Origin: Nelumbo lutea
Lineage: Eukaryota; Streptophyta; Magnoliopsida; Proteales; Nelumbonaceae
Assembly (NCBI GenBank): GCA_022828595.1
Contig: JAKGHH010000004.1
Location: 21,274,372-21,338,371, forward strand
Reading direction: 5' to 3'
DNA length: 64,000 bases
Below are positions 33,403 through 46,753 of this stretch, in pieces. Every line of letters begins with the position of its first letter. Position 1 is the stretch's first letter. The translations under genes were made by a program, and so were the position numbers. Under the pieces are notes generated by a model that ran no database searches, was not told where the DNA came from, and saw nothing but the letters and a program-made list of their open reading frames with translations.

Positions 33403-35720
33403 GGGGTTTTCTCAAGTCAATTCCCAACTTCAAAACATGACATTTCAGTATCCTAAATTTTCAAAAGCTATCAATTTAGTCTAAAACAGTTAACAGACGT
33501 TAAGTATCATGTAAAAGGACAAAAAATGTCATTGATGTATTATCTAATTTCCTTTATCAATCATTCCCATGAACACTAATTTAAACAAATGTTGGGGCCC
33601 CAATAGTGAATCCATAGGCATTGGAAAAGGCATAAAAAGGCATTGAAATACGTTCTGTCGGGTGTGTCTGGAAGCGTGTCATTAAGCACTTTGGAACACC
33701 AGTTTAGTATTTATAAAATTTTCCTGATTCTCAAACAATTACAAGCACAGTAAAAGGGTGAGAACAGGTCGTATCCACAGGGAAGCAAGGGAAAATTAAT
33801 ACATACTCAAATCCAGACAAGAGAACACAAGTGGAACTTGTAGAAATACAGAAATTAATTAATTAATCTAGAAAAATTAGAATTCAGATATTGCTGAAAG
33901 TTAAAAGTGCAAAAAAATAAATAAATGAAGGAAACGAAATAAAAAATTTTGTAATCCGATCAAAGGTAGCTGCCTCCAGATCTCTCCTTTGACCCTCAAA
34001 CTTCTCGAGCTAGTCCTTTTGTTTTACTTGGCCAAATTGTAGAAGTGGTTGGGATCTGATTCCAGATGTGGCAGTAGTGGTGTTGGAAAACTGCAAGTAG
34101 GAACCCCTCCTCTTGCCTGGGCGTCCTCCTCTTCCTCTACCATTGAACTTCTCAAGATCAACCTTTCGTCTTACCTAGGGGCAGAATCCAACCCTTTCTC
34201 AGGAGCTCTTGGGTCATTTTTATAAAGAAGGTTGGATACAATTGGCATTAGAGATAAAGAAGGGGGCGGCAGTTGGGTTTTAGCAAAGATATGGGCGCCC
34301 TAAGGTTTCTAATGGAGGGTTAGGATGGTCTTGGGGTGATCCTAAAGTTGAGAATAGAAGGAGAGGGCGCCCAATATTATGTAGGGCTGAGATTTAGGCG
34401 CCCAGAAATAGATGGTGGAGATTGAGGTGCCTAGGGCTGAAAGGTGGAGATTAAAAGAGGTGGGTGGTGCCCTAGAGTGGACGGTTGAGATAAAAGATGG
34501 AATGGAGGGCTGAGATCTAGTGGTTAGGGGCTGAATGGTGAGGATTAGCAGTTAGGTGGTACCCTTGGGTTTAAAAGCTACGAAAAGAGTGCCCTAGAAT
34601 GAGTGGTAGAAATTAGAAGGAGTTGAGGGTGGAGATTAAATAGCTGGGGCGGCTAGGGTTTGCTAAGGAGGAAAAGAATAAGTTAAAAGTCGCCCTAAAT
34701 TTTGCTAAGGAGAGGGGAGCATGCTAATACAAAAGGAGGGGCACCAAATTGGGTTTAGTAGATAGGAGGCACCCTCCTGTTCTCAATTTTTCATAAAAAC
34801 ACCCCCTCTCTTAACTGGACTCCGCACAAGCTTCCCAAAAACTGCATTTTAGCCATGTAACTTGCCCAGTTTTCCACAGAATTTGCATAGAGACCCTTAG
34901 AGGTTACAACATTGACTTTAACTGGGAAAAGTGTATACTTTGACTATTCTAAAGGCGAAAATACCCCTAAAATGATGCCCTTAAGGCATCAAAATACAGA
35001 GTTATCACCGTCCAAACCATAATAAACTTTTGTTCAAATGGATTATTTTTTGACGAAGGAATTGCCCAAAACATTCAAAAAGACTTTTTTTAAAGAACAA
35101 GGTCTCTCAGGAACTTTTGATCAATAATCCTCTAAGTAAGGTCTTACGAGGCCTTCAAGTTTTACAGTTAACAGGATCCACCAGTAATACCTAAAAATGT
35201 TTTAAAAAATGACCCACAATTGGAACTGTTTTGGCCACCAGTTTCTGGGTTGATGGTTCAACCTTTCCCTTTTCCTTCAAACCAAACATAGCCTAAACAA
35301 CTAGCATCGTACACAACCACTGAGATAAGGGAGGATGGGATTTGGCATAGGGGCTATCGAGCTAGGCTTCCATCACAGTTCATCCTTCACAGTGTTCTCT
35401 TAATTAGCCACATCATTGATTACCATATACACATTCCACTACCAGCTAATGATAGAGGCCCTCGAATGGCCATTGGCAATATCGTTGTACAATGAGTTTG
35501 GCGAAGAGGTAGTTCTAGATAGTGGGATTGGTCGGAGGTCTTTGTTCTAGAGGATGACTCACTACTACATTTCGTATGTTGCTCTCTCTGCCAACAGGAT
35601 CCCATGCCCACCTCGCTTGGGAAGGTCATTACACACTACTACAAGGCCAGAGGCCCTGTTCATCCTTACACTAGAGGAGGTGTTCAAGGATCACCCATTG
35701 TAGGAGATAAATTTGTCATA
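33403..35720. other. Gene-free stretch with repeated GGCGCCC/GGTGCC phrases
   Basis: The part from about 33760 to 34800 includes GGTCGTATCCACAGGGAAGC and many GGGCGCCCTA / GATTAAG phrases, resembling retroelement leader or repeat-derived DNA. No frame with family motifs was found. A MITE right end lies near 35263-35295. Confidence 0.45.
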
Positions 35721-36015
35721 ATTAGAGAAAATCATGTATTCAGTTCCATATCTAACTTGGATTCCGGTTCCAGATCTAACTTGGATAAGGATACCAAGAG
35801 ATAGCTATCTCTTGTAGTTTCAGATTAACATGATCTCTTGGTTGTACTCTATTTAGGACTCTTACTAATCTAATCTTATATTGTATGAGACCTATGCAAA
35901 ACTAAACTCTTATGAACTCTATAAATACAAAGAACTTCAGTGAACCAAATCACTGAAGTCTATTGTTTTCTCTCATTCATCTTGTTATGTTTTCGATAGT
36001 ATCAATGTTCAAACT
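35721..36015 (+). repeat. Copia 5' LTR
   Basis: It begins ATTAGAGAAAATCATGTATT and ends TCAATGTTCAAACT; contains CTCTATAAATACAAAG, the LTR TATA box. It pairs with 37327-37620. Confidence 0.75.
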
Positions 36016-37318
36016 TCGTATCAGAGCTAGATCTGGGACTGAGTACACGATTATCTTCAATAATGCTTTTAGTCGCGTAGTGAAGCCAGTCATTGTTTGT
36101 ACCATTCTTGCTCTTGCAGTTGTTCATCAGTGGCCTATCCAACAGCTAGACACCAATAATGCTTTTCCCCGTAGTCTCATCACTGAAGACATTTATGTAC
36201 ATCAGTCCAAGGGGTCTGAACACCCTGACTACACTCATGTCTGCAAACTGTGCAAGACTCTGTATGGTCTTCGACAAGCTCCACGTGCATAGTATTCTCA
36301 GTTGACTTTGACACTTCTTGATTTGGGTTTTTGAAGCTCAATGGATGATCCATCTTTATTTATCTACAAGCATGACTCCACATTTTTGTACATATTGGTT
36401 TATGTCGATGACATCATCATTATCAGGAACTCCTCTTCTGCTGTTACCTCTCTACTTCAGAACCTCTTTGCAGTTTTTCCTGTGAAAAATTTTGGACCTT
36501 TGCACTATTTCCTTGGTGTCGAAGCTTAGTTTAGTTCTAATGGCCTTCACCTCTCTCAGAAACACTACATCCTAGATTTGCTACAATGCACCAAGTTAGA
36601 TGGGTCTAAACCTTACAACTCTCCTATGGCGGCATTTGCATGACTGAGTTGAACGTCTGGTACACCTCTCTCAAATTCCTCTGAGTATTGGAGTGTCGTC
36701 GGTGCATTGCAATACATCACTATTACTCGACCTGATATCTCCTTTTTGGTCAACAAGGTTTGTCAGTTTCTACAATCTCCAACTGATAAACATTGGTCTA
36801 CCATCAAACGTATCCTGCATTATCTGAAGAGTACACTCGATCATGGTCTACATTTTTCATCCTCTACTTCCTTACACCTCAATTCTTTTACTGATGTTGA
36901 CTGGGCCAACTGTCGAGATGGCTACTGTTCTACTGGAGGCTTTGCCATTTACTTGGGTGGTAATCTCATTAGTTGGAGTTCCAAAAAACAACACACTGTT
37001 GCTCGCTCTAGCACTAAATCTGAATTTTGATTGCTTGCTAATACAATCATAGAAGTCTTATGGATCCAATCCCTTTTGGCCGATTTAGGCTTCCTTGTCT
37101 TACAACCAATAGTCTGATGTGACAACTTGGGTGCTACATACCTTGCTGCAGGCCCAATGTTTCATGCTCGTACCAAACATGTTGAGGTTGACTTCCACTT
37201 CCTCCGCGATCAATGCATGCACAACAAACTATCCATTTGGTACATCTGTTCTGAAGTTCAAGTTGCTGATGTCTTCACAAAACCATTGGTTACACCACGT
37301 TTTGGTATCCTAGATTGA
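35963..37318 (+). pseudogene. Copia reverse transcriptase/RNase H remnant
   Basis: The YVDD catalytic motif (VYVDDIII) and RNase H acidic region (TDVDWA) are present. Stops occur at about 36290, 36334, 36528, 36643, 37028 and 37117. Sequence upstream of RT motif 'NNAFSR' is missing and replaced by LTR-adjacent DNA. It ends in the conserved TKPL..PRFGILD before a TGA. Confidence 0.8.
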
Positions 37319-37326
37319 AGGGGCAT

Positions 37327-37620
37327 ATTGGAGATAATCATGTATTCAGTCCTGAATCTAACTTGGATTCCAGTTCCAAATCTAACTTGGGTAAGGATAC
37401 TAAGAGATAGCTATCTCTTGTAGTTTCAGATTAGCATGATCTCTTGGTTGTACTCTATTTAGAACTCTTACTAATCTAATCTTATCTTGTATGAGACCTA
37501 TGTAAACTAAAATCTTGTGAACTCTATAAAAACAAGGAACTTCGTTGAACCAAATCAATGAAGTCTATTGTTTTCTCTCATTCATCTTATTTTGTTTTCC
37601 ATGGCATTATTGTTCAAACT
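37327..37620 (+). repeat. Copia 3' LTR
   Basis: It starts ATTGGAGATAATCATGTATT after a purine stretch (GAAGGGGCAT) and ends ATTGTTCAAACT. Differences from the 5' copy are mostly transitions, implying an old insertion. Confidence 0.75.
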
Positions 37621-40600
37621 GCAGTCTCTTTGGTTTCCTCCTCATATAGGCCTGTAACAGCTGGGTTTGCCTTCTTTTACTTGTGTATTTTTGGTTTAGT
37701 GTTAGCTTGTGTTTGTCCTCTCGGTTCTGTCTTAAAATTTCGGAGGTCTTATGAAGTTTTTGAGTGAGTATGATGGAGAATGGAGACTGTTTTCAATGTT
37801 CAGTGCCTTCCATCTCTGTACGTATGCCAGCAGCAGTGTATTTTTATAGGAATGTGGGACAATAGATAGATGGGGGAGACGAGAGCCTCTACTTTACATG
37901 ACCAGTTTACTGAGAATATGAGGACCCACTTGGTAGAAGATTGTGAACAGTGTCTCCAGTCGATAATTAACAGTGTTTTATTTTAAAAAATAATTTTAAT
38001 ATTTTTAAAAATATTAAATGGCACATGTTATCACCTGATATAGATAACCGAAGGGCTATTAACGGCAGGGGCCTATTAAGACAGTTTATAAAAGTTCAGC
38101 TATTGCAAAGACATGACGACTGATTTGAAACAACCTTTAAAGTAATATAGTAAATGGTATTGATTAAGAATATTCCCAAAGAAAAAAATTGGTGATACAG
38201 ATTCTCTTATTCGTCTGACTCAATGAAAAAAACGATTATGTAATTGGTCTGACTGGGTTGGGAGTAGTTTGCCTAATTGTTTTTGTTTTCCTTGTTGAAT
38301 GGGCCAATCTTTCAGAGTTGCAGTTAGATGTCTTGAACAAAACTCAAATGAGCATTCATCATTCCACTACCCAATAAAACCTGAACACGAACACGAATAC
38401 ACGATTCCATTTATAATTTTTTAATTCAAAACTTTAAGACGATTTTGACTTTTGGTTGGATTGTTACTAGCCTGTCCATGATTCATTAAAGAGTCAACAA
38501 AAACTATTGTACAACCCTTGGTGCAGCCGATGTGAAATTTCTTGAACAGATGTCAAGAGCCATGGAATTAGAAACAAGAAGATCATTTCAATAACTTCTC
38601 TTCTAGTGTCTTCTGGGAGCTGATCTGACTGAGTCAGTTCCTTGAATATATAGTCTCTACCGTACCGAGGAGGTAGTTAGGACAAAAAATGGTCCTCTGA
38701 TCGAGTAATGGGTCTAGCAGGAGACATTGCTGAATCACTCCAAGAATGCCAACTAGGAACTAGCCCGCGAATGGAGCGTGTCGAAAGAAACATATGGACC
38801 CGTTTTGAGTTGAAGATTCATGGGTCGTTCAGAAGGGAGTCTCGCAGTCTCGCTACTTCAATGGGAGGAAGACTTCAAAAATCTGAACGACCCGACTACT
38901 GACTTTTGCAACAAGAGATGTCAGTCGCTTTGAATGGGAAAACGAAATGAAGGGTTAGAGGTTATGAATGACAGGCTGCTTTAATGGGTTGATGATCTTC
39001 TCTAAGAAAGCTTCCTCAACATGATTAAGGGAAGGAAGTTCGATTCTCCCAGCAGGAAGATCAATTGAGGCAGTAGTTCCAGTTGCATGTCGGTAAGCCA
39101 TTTTCTTCTTTGCCTTCTCAAATTTTTATGTTTTCATAGTTTTGCAAACAAAATTTGGTCATGCTTTGCTTTGGAGATATGATGCGAAGCTATTGGAGCT
39201 TCTAACGAGGTGTCCTTGTTCAGTGAATTCCTAGTCCCTGTCTAACGAGGTGTTTACCATGTTCAGCTTGAACATATAGATTATAGATAAGATAACCCAT
39301 AACAGCAAGCTTCTTGAGAAGTCGAAGAACTAAAACCAAAGCACCAGTTTTGATCCACTTTAAAAGGAAAAAGAAAGAAAAAAGGAGCATCCTAATCTTG
39401 TTAAGGGGTTTGTGAGGTGCTATAATTGCTGCTTACCGTCTGTGGTTTTTGCATTTCAAGTTCGTTTTGTCAGCTTTTGGAATTTACGGTACCCAGGCAA
39501 CATAAACGATGCTTGCTGCCCATGATTATTGTATTTTAGCCCAACCCTGTGCAAATATGTCAAGTTAGGACAGCTTTGTTGTTGTTGTGTATCACTCTAC
39601 TTTCCTCTTTTGATGTTGTTTTAGTTTAATTATAAGTACTTGTACCAAAGTCATAGAAGTTATGGCAATTTACCAAATTCAAGTATTCAACAAATTTGGA
39701 ATTTGTTATGGTATCGGCACCATTGATCTTTTGTTTAGTGTACAGAAAGTGATAAGAAGACAAAGCGTGACATAAGTTCCTTGATAGTCCCCAATTTATC
39801 CTTGTGGTCTAGGGTTATCAAGGATCAGTGAAAACCTTTCTTTTGAACTTTTCTGAAAAGGCAAGGTATTGTATTCATTAATGCATCAAAGCAGTACCCC
39901 TGTACAATGAGGAGCTGTACAATTGGAGATCACACTAATACCATCACTGTATTCTATTCATCTGTTTTTCTTAAAGGGGTATCAAAGTCAGAAAAAAAAA
40001 GAATCATATGGAACTCGCCTGAATAGCTTGTTAACTGATGAACTGACATTGAAGAATACAGCATGTCAACCACTTTCTTAGCCACCGGTTCTTCATCTGT
40101 TTCTTTGTTCTTGCATTCCTTTCAGCTCATACACCCTACAATAAAGCCAAAGGAATCATGTTCTAGACAATTCCTCTTCTACTCAAACCCTTGAGCCTTG
40201 GTATGCCAACTTCAGCATAAGGCTTCCACTGATTCAGGAAAGCATGTCTGAACTCCAAATAGTCCTAACTACCTTGCCCACAGCTTAGAAGAAAAGCTAA
40301 AGTGCAGAAATAGACGATCAACAGATTCTTGCTCCTCAGAACAGAGCCTGCACGTGACATTATAGAAAGTCACTCCCATTTGATGAAAGCTCGAAGAAAA
40401 CTTATTGATAGAAAAGGGTCAAAGAAAATTTTGTGCACATATAACAGCAAGCAGCAAATCTTACCAGACAACCCAACATGTTTCTGCAATGTGGAGGAAC
40501 CCTGTGGTCAATCCAGACCATCCATTAGTTGGGGAACTTCTAGGCCAGCCATGCATGCACTCACCAAGTCAAAATGAGCCCTGTACTCCACCTTGCATCA

Positions 40601-41153
40601 CATCTTCTGTGACCATGGTTGCATGCATCTCCCAATGACATATGGACACACCAGCGTTTTAAATAAATTCAAGACAACAAATCCATTGATTTTTTATTTC
40701 AAAAACTGCTGTCTCTGTGTTTCATCAGGGGTCACATCTAACAACAATTGCATCAGATTTTTCTTCCCTTGCATTGGGGTTTTACCCAAGTTAACAGACA
40801 ATATAAAGTTTAAATATTTCAAATTGAAAAAACATCTCTCAAGAAGAGATTATTATGCCAAATGTCAGGGGTTTCAACCTTGGCCATGTCTCAGACACAT
40901 TCCAACAAAACCTGTCGTATATCTTGTTTTCAGCAATTATATGTACAAAATTTATAAAATTTTAATGTTTATTGTCTATTTCCAGGTATATTCTTTGTGA
41001 GTCAGTTTTCAGGGATCTTTGAATCTTTGTGATATGGAGATGCATGTCTGTCTCCAAATTGTATAAGATTTAACCAGTTATTTGAAGTGTAAAATCAAAC
41101 TTGGGAATAACGCTGTTGTATAACTAAATTAGTTTGTATCTTCTCCACTTCAG
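37621..41153. other. Upstream region of the U-box gene
   Basis: No clear coding exon was identified. The stretch must contain the promoter and the missing first exon(s) of the U-box gene. A candidate non-coding exon ends CAGTTGCATGTCG|GTAAGCC near 39091, but this is only a splice-site impression. A LINE fragment sits near 40255-40375. Confidence 0.45.
40255..40375 (-). pseudogene. LINE zf-RVT fragment
   Basis: The minus strand reads TCRLCSEEQESVDRLFLHF, matching the zinc-binding 'C-x-LC-x-EEESVDHLFLHC' region of plant LINE ORF2 proteins, followed by SSKLWA and a stop. The final Cys/His is replaced by Phe. A small dead fragment. Confidence 0.55.
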
Positions 41154-44100
41154 CTGGTTGATAATACAAGCCCAAGTGCAATTCTTGGTCAGTCACTCTT
41201 GGCATCCATTTCAGAAATCACAGCCTCAGTTGTATGTATAGAGATAGAACGAGAGAACTTCATGGAAGTTGGATGCTACCTTGATCGCACTTCTCCAGCA
41301 ATAATGGTGTTGCAGACTACTGAGAATACCCCATCAAATGCAAATGAGATTTTACATAATCTATCTAAAAGCATCAATCGTGCGAAGGATCTTCTGGGGA
41401 AATGCCAAACTGAATGCCATTCTATTCCATATACAGAAGTCAAAACCATAATAAAACAGCTGGAGGGAGTTGTAAAAGACATAGGTGAAGGACTGAGCTT
41501 AATACCATCTTCAACATTCAAGGGCCAAGAATATGCAGAAGCTGCAGTACGGTCTCTTTCAACTGAGATGCAAAATGCTCAGTTTGAAATTAGTCCAACT
41601 GAAATCTCAGAGACCAAAGAGGTAATACAGGTCCAGCCTCTTTCAAAGGAGATACAAAATATTCACTTTGAAATTAATCGAAATGAAATATCAGAGACCA
41701 AAACAGCAGTACAGGTTATGCCTTCGGAGCATTTACCAGAGAGAGAACCCACAACAATGGAAACTGACCTTTACCCCATCAATGTTGAAATTTATGTTGA
41801 TGAACCTCAGTCATTTGATACAGAAAATCTCACTGAATTCTCTGGAGGCACGAGTTCTAGTAATCAACTGATCTCTGAAAACAGTAGCAACTTGTCTATG
41901 AAAACATTGCAACAAGTGGCTGATTACATTGAGCCTCTGTATGAGGCCTTTTTCTGTCCACTTACACAAAAGATTATGGATGACCCAGTCACAGTTGGAA
42001 GTGGTGTGACATATGAGAGGAGGGCTATAATAGAGTGGTTCAATACATTTGAAGATGGTTCTGATGTGATCTGCCCAACAACAAGGAAGAAACTAGCAAG
42101 TAGAAATGTGAAAACCAATATAGCTTTAAAGAAGGCAATAGAAGAATGGAAAGAAAGAAATGAAGCATCAAGGATCAAGGTTGCTTGGGTTGCTTTGTCA
42201 TTGGCCAGCTCAGAAAATATGATACTTGAAGCATTAGAGGATTTGAAGCATCTCTGCCAGAGAAAACAACAGAACAAAGTACAGGCACGTAATGCTGGAA
42301 TGTTACCATTACTTACTCGGCTTCTGGAGTATAAAGACAGGAACATTAGGTGTGCAACATTGGAGACATTACGGTTACTGGTGGAGAAAGATGACGAGGG
42401 AAAGGTTTACTTTCTCCCCCCTGAACTCATATTTTCCCCTTATGAAATTCAGCACACATTTTGTAGATTAAATAAGTGCTTTTCTTGTTCTTATTTACAC
42501 ATGATAATATGATATATAATATACAAGTTTTACAATTTTAGTGTATAAACATTTATTCCTACACCCTTTATATTAGATGGAAGTAACCATTTTCAAATTT
42601 CTATAAAGAGCCACCCCTTCAATTATGACATTTAGTTGCAAAGATAGATGGGAATATTGGCTTTGTTGGGACCAATATACCTGACATTTAGAAGAGAGCC
42701 ATGCATGATATGTTCACTCTACAGTTTTAAAAGTTTTTCAAGCTTGCCACTGGTTGATATTGTGTGGGTATAAAACCTCCACTGCCTAATTTATCTTTAA
42801 GTTCCTAATTTTCTTGTCTAGGTAGTTTGAGCTTTTCCTGTTTACCAGGACGCATATCTTTGTTCTACAGTACAGAAAGAAGAAGAATGTTATGTAGCTG
42901 AACAGGATTGTTGATTGATCAACCAAAAAAAAAAAATAACAAACTTGAATTTGGAAAGTTATTTCCTACCAACACATCCTAGTTTGTTTTGCACTATCTG
43001 TGTAGGATACAATTGCACAGACAAAAGCAATTTCAACAACAATGAGAATGCTGTCAAGTGATTATCTTCCAGAAAAACATGCATCTTTGTTGTTCTTGCT
43101 TGAGCTTTCAAGGACTGAATCACTTTGCAAAAATATTGGATATGATACCGGGGGCATTCCAAGGCTGATCATAATGAAATACAACAAGTCTTTTGATGCA
43201 TTTGCTGCAGAAAAATCAGATGAAATCCTACAGAACTTGGCAAAATATCCAAAGAATATTATCTGCATGGCAGATAATGGCCTCTTAGAACCACTATTAG
43301 ACCACCTTATTGAAGGTATGACATCACATCTTCCTCTCTCATAATGATCAGTATCTTTTTCTTTTCTTTACTTACCTGCATGTGCAGAGATCATGGAAAT
43401 GTAAATTATATTCCTCCACTTGGATTTCCTCTCCTGCTTCTGTTTTCCTAGAAATGGCAGTCAGAATTTTGATATGATAGCTTAACATTCATGATCCCTG
43501 ATGTAGATATATGCATCTGCAGCTCTAGAGAATGTAATAAAGTTCTTTCAGATTCATCAAAATTTACAGGGTACGTTATGGTAGAGTGTTCATTTGGTGT
43601 TCACAGATATTGCATGGATTAGGCATGTTCCTTGCATTTGTCTCAGTCAAGTTCTTGAGCTCTGATGCCTATCTTATGGGGACTGATCTTTCCTAAGTGG
43701 AAAGAGAATAAAGGATCCATAAGCCATCTGTACTCAGTAGCAGTGTATAGTTTAAGTGATACCCATACTTCCCCTTCAATCATAGCACTGCTGCTTGATT
43801 ATATCATTGGATTCAGTATTTTAAAAGCACAAGGCGCAAAAAAAATAAAAAATAAAAAACAAGGGGCAATTTGCGCCTGTGGCATGTGCCTTTTTGAAGC
43901 AAGACACAAAAGTACAAAAAAAAAAGTCAGAAAATCAAGGTTCAAAGTATCGATACGCCTCTGTGTATTGGTACTTTGAGCCACACGGAAATATGATTTT
44001 TTTATTTTTTTTTAAATTTGGTTTTTGGGGAGTTTAATACCTATATTTTTCATTAGAAAATAGTGGGGTCCTGAAACACCAGTAAACAGGCATATCAGGA

Positions 44101-46753
44101 CCCAAAAGATACAATACGATATGCCCGATATAGGGCGTATTGTATCGATTTTTTGAACCTTGCAGAAAATTCAAAAAATGCCAACAAATTGCAAAAAAAA
44201 ATCAGAAAATATTAAACATAATATTAATAAAAAATATAAACTTAAGTTTTGAAATAAATGTTTTAAAAAACCTATTGTGTAAAATTAAATTACATAAACA
44301 TAACATGTAAAGAACATTCAAATGAAAATTTAAAAATAAAATCAAACATATAAAACATTTTCAAGCATGTAAAACCCACAATCTCTTCTTTCCTCAATTG
44401 CATTATTTTAAGTAGCTAATGTAATGTAGAACATATTGTATTACTGATTCTACAAGCCACCTTTGTACCAAGCCCCTCGAGGCAAGCCCAAACAAATCCA
44501 TGTTAAGGTCTTAAATTTTTAATTCTCACCCAAAAAATAATGATTTTATAATTTTAATTGCCTTTTAAGAAGATATTTTTTTAAGATGAACGAAACAAAA
44601 AAGCATGAAAATCTAAAAAGGCACAGGCTAAGGCACAAGACACATCAGGCGCATGTGTGTGCCTTTTGAAAGTGTTGTGCCTAACACCTAGGCAAGGCAC
44701 ATGCCCTAAAATGCGCCTCCATTGTGCACCTCAGGTGCGCCTTTTAAATCACTGGATTGGACTAGTTAGAAAAAGTCTTTTTAGGAGGTCTATATCCATT
44801 ACATGACAAAGGGGTTATGTCTCTTGAAAAGTTAATTATGTCACTTTCATGGAAATGCTTCTAATGATGATTAAGGGAATCCATAAGTGGCCAACCCTTT
44901 AAGCTTTCTAAGATAGATTCATGTCTCTACGCCTCCAGGCTGCTATTCTTGTGAGGATTAGAGATTAAGTTCTGTTAGTCTTTTTTTCAACACTGAACGA
45001 AATTTGCTGTAGCACTACTTTTATGTGCTCAAGGAATGCATTACTAAACCAGGCACTTAAGTAAGGAACTGAGGTTGTGGACAGTGTTGTTGTATGACTA
45101 GATGATATTTCTCTGCTTCAACTCAATTGTGCATCAAACAATATCCTAACCACTGCTATTTCCTTAAAATAAATTTAAACAGGAAATGAAGAGATGCAGG
45201 TAGAGATGGCAAACTACCTTGGGGAAACTTTTCTTGAGCAGCAGATCAGAACGTACGCAGCAGAGAGAACCTCTTCAGTTCTGATTAAAATGGTACAAAG
45301 TGGAAACTCCCTAAGAAGGAAGGCAGCATTCAAAGCCCTAGTTCAGATCTCATCGTACCACCCAAACGGCAAAACACTTGTCAACGCTGGTGCTCTGCCT
45401 ATCGTGGTTGAAGAGGTGTTCACAAGGACAATCTTCAATCAGTGCATGGATTCCAAGGAAGAAGCTTCTGCAATCCTTGCAAACATACTTGAGTCTGGTC
45501 ATGCTCCAGAGAATCTCCAAGTCAACACCCATGGTCACACAATGGAATCAGTCTATGTTGTGTACAGCATCATCAGTATGCTGAAGAGTTCTTCCCCTGA
45601 TGAACTCAATCTCAACCTCATCAGAATCCTTCTATGCCTAATGAAGTCTCGTAAGTCAACAACAACCATTGTTTCTGTTGTCAAAGAGACTGAAGCTAGC
45701 TACGACCTAATTGAATTGGTCAACTCCCCACATGATAAACTTGGAACCACATCAATTAAATTTCTCACGAAACTCTCACCCTACATGGGCCACACACTTG
45801 CTGAAAGACTCTGCAAGACCAGTGGTCAACCAGAGAACCTAATCAAGAACCCAACTGAAATAAATCAAATCACTGAAAAAGATGCAGTTTCAGCCAACTT
45901 CCTAGCAAAGCTTCCCTGCCAAAACCTAATGCTTAATCTAGCCCTCCTCCACAAGAACACAGTCCCCACAATCCTAGAAATAATCAATGATATCCAAAGG
46001 AATGGAACAAGAACAAGAAAGTTTGCATATTCATACCTAGAAGGCCTAGTAGGTATTCTTGTCAGATTTACGACTACACTATATGAACCTCAAATACTAT
46101 TCCTGGCAATAAACCTCAACCTCACATCAGTTTTTACAGAACTACTCATGACAGTGGAAAGTGATGAAGTACAGAAACTATCAGCAATTGCGTTGGAAAA
46201 TCTTTCGTCAGAATCAATAAATCTATCAAAACCACCAAAACTTGAGAGATCCAAGCCTACAAAGTCCTACTTACCCAAGTTTCTATCATCCCATCCATCA
46301 AAGGGTAGGAGTTTACAAGCATGCCCAGTTCATCGAGGGGTTTGTTCTTCAAAAGCCACCTTTTGCTTAGTTGATGGGAAGGCTGTGGAGAGGCTGCTGT
46401 CTTGTTTAAACCATCAAAATGTTGAGGTGGTTGAGGCTGCACTGTCAGCTATTCGTACGTTGCTGGATGACAAGGTTGATGTGGACAAGAGTGTGAGTTT
46501 GTTGAATGGAATGAATGCCATTCAACATGTTTTGAATGCTCTGAGGGAGCACAGACAAGAAGGCTTGCAACAAAAATCTTTCTGGGTGATTGAGAGATTT
46601 CTGACAAAAGGTGGGGATAAGTCTCTTTCTGATAAATCAGAGGATAGGTTACTGCGTTCTCTATTGCTGAGTGCTTTCCATCACGGGGACATGGATACAA
46701 GGCAGATGGTTGAGAAGATTTTGAGGCATTTGAATAAGATCCCCAATTTCTGA
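41154..46753 (+). CDS. U-box plus armadillo-repeat E3 ubiquitin ligase (PUB42/43/44 group)
   Basis: Three exons join in phase: 41154-42404, 43006-43315, 45183-46753, giving 1043 residues; an upstream exon with the start codon is not identified (the frame is closed at 41130; first in-frame ATG here is 41262). The N-terminal region NTSPSAILGQSLLASISEIT to about residue 250 is helical. The U-box follows (about 261-335; FFCPLTQKIMDDPVTVGSG, TYERRAIIEWF, ICPTTRKKL). ARM/HEAT repeats then run to the C-terminus (LLTRLLEYKDRNIRCATLET, AAFKALVQISSYHPNGKTLV, VERLLSCLNHQNVEVVEAAL). Plant ARM-U-box proteins ubiquitinate plasma-membrane or immune regulators (family knowledge); the substrate is unknown. 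A roughly 28-residue duplication lies between N-terminus and U-box. Intron 2 contains nested hAT elements. Confidence 0.88.
41558..41725 (+). repeat. In-frame tandem duplication in the U-box protein linker
   Basis: Two adjacent segments of about 84-87 bp encode similar peptides: LSTEMQNAQFEI..EISETK and LSKEIQNIHFEI..EISETK, each followed by VQV/VIQV and a proline. DNA similarity is also clear (GAGATGCAAAATGCTCAGTT / GAGATACAAAATATTCACTT). Confidence 0.85.
43814..44755. mobile_element. hAT-like element in U-box gene intron 2 (outer)
   Basis: The ends CAGTATTTTAAAAGCACAAG and (inverted) CCAGTGATTTAAAAGGCGCA are flanked by ATTGGATT (43806-43813) and ATTGGACT (44756-44763), 7 of 8 matching. The interior is AT-rich with several AAGGCGC / AGGCGCA words and no coding potential. 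It is interrupted by a smaller MITE. Confidence 0.7.
43936..44162. mobile_element. hAT-type MITE nested inside the outer element
   Basis: 227 bp with inverted ends CAAGGTTCAAAGTATCGATA and the complement of ATCGATTTTTTGAACCTTG. A perfect 8-bp duplication CAGAAAAT flanks it (43928-43935 and 44163-44170). It is younger than the surrounding element, whose duplication has decayed. Confidence 0.9.

Larger units (their letters stand above)
35721..37620 (+). mobile_element. Internally deleted Ty1/Copia element (LTR-RT-RNase H-LTR)
   Basis: Two direct repeats of about 295 bp (35721-36015 and 37327-37620) differ at roughly one base in ten and bracket the body. A mutated primer site CGTATCAGAGC follows the 5' LTR (36017-36027). 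Almost directly after it comes the middle of RT (IFNNAFSRVVKPV, QLDTNNAF, CKTLYGLRQAPRA, LVYVDDIIII), then RNase H ([35 protein letters not shown]). Gag, protease and integrase are missing, and five or more stops interrupt the frame. No target duplication was found. It is a dead deletion derivative. Confidence 0.85.

Noticed and set aside
38708..38902. Small frame starting ATG as the missing first exon of the U-box gene
   Set aside because: No resemblance to ARM-U-box N-termini and no good donor in the right phase.
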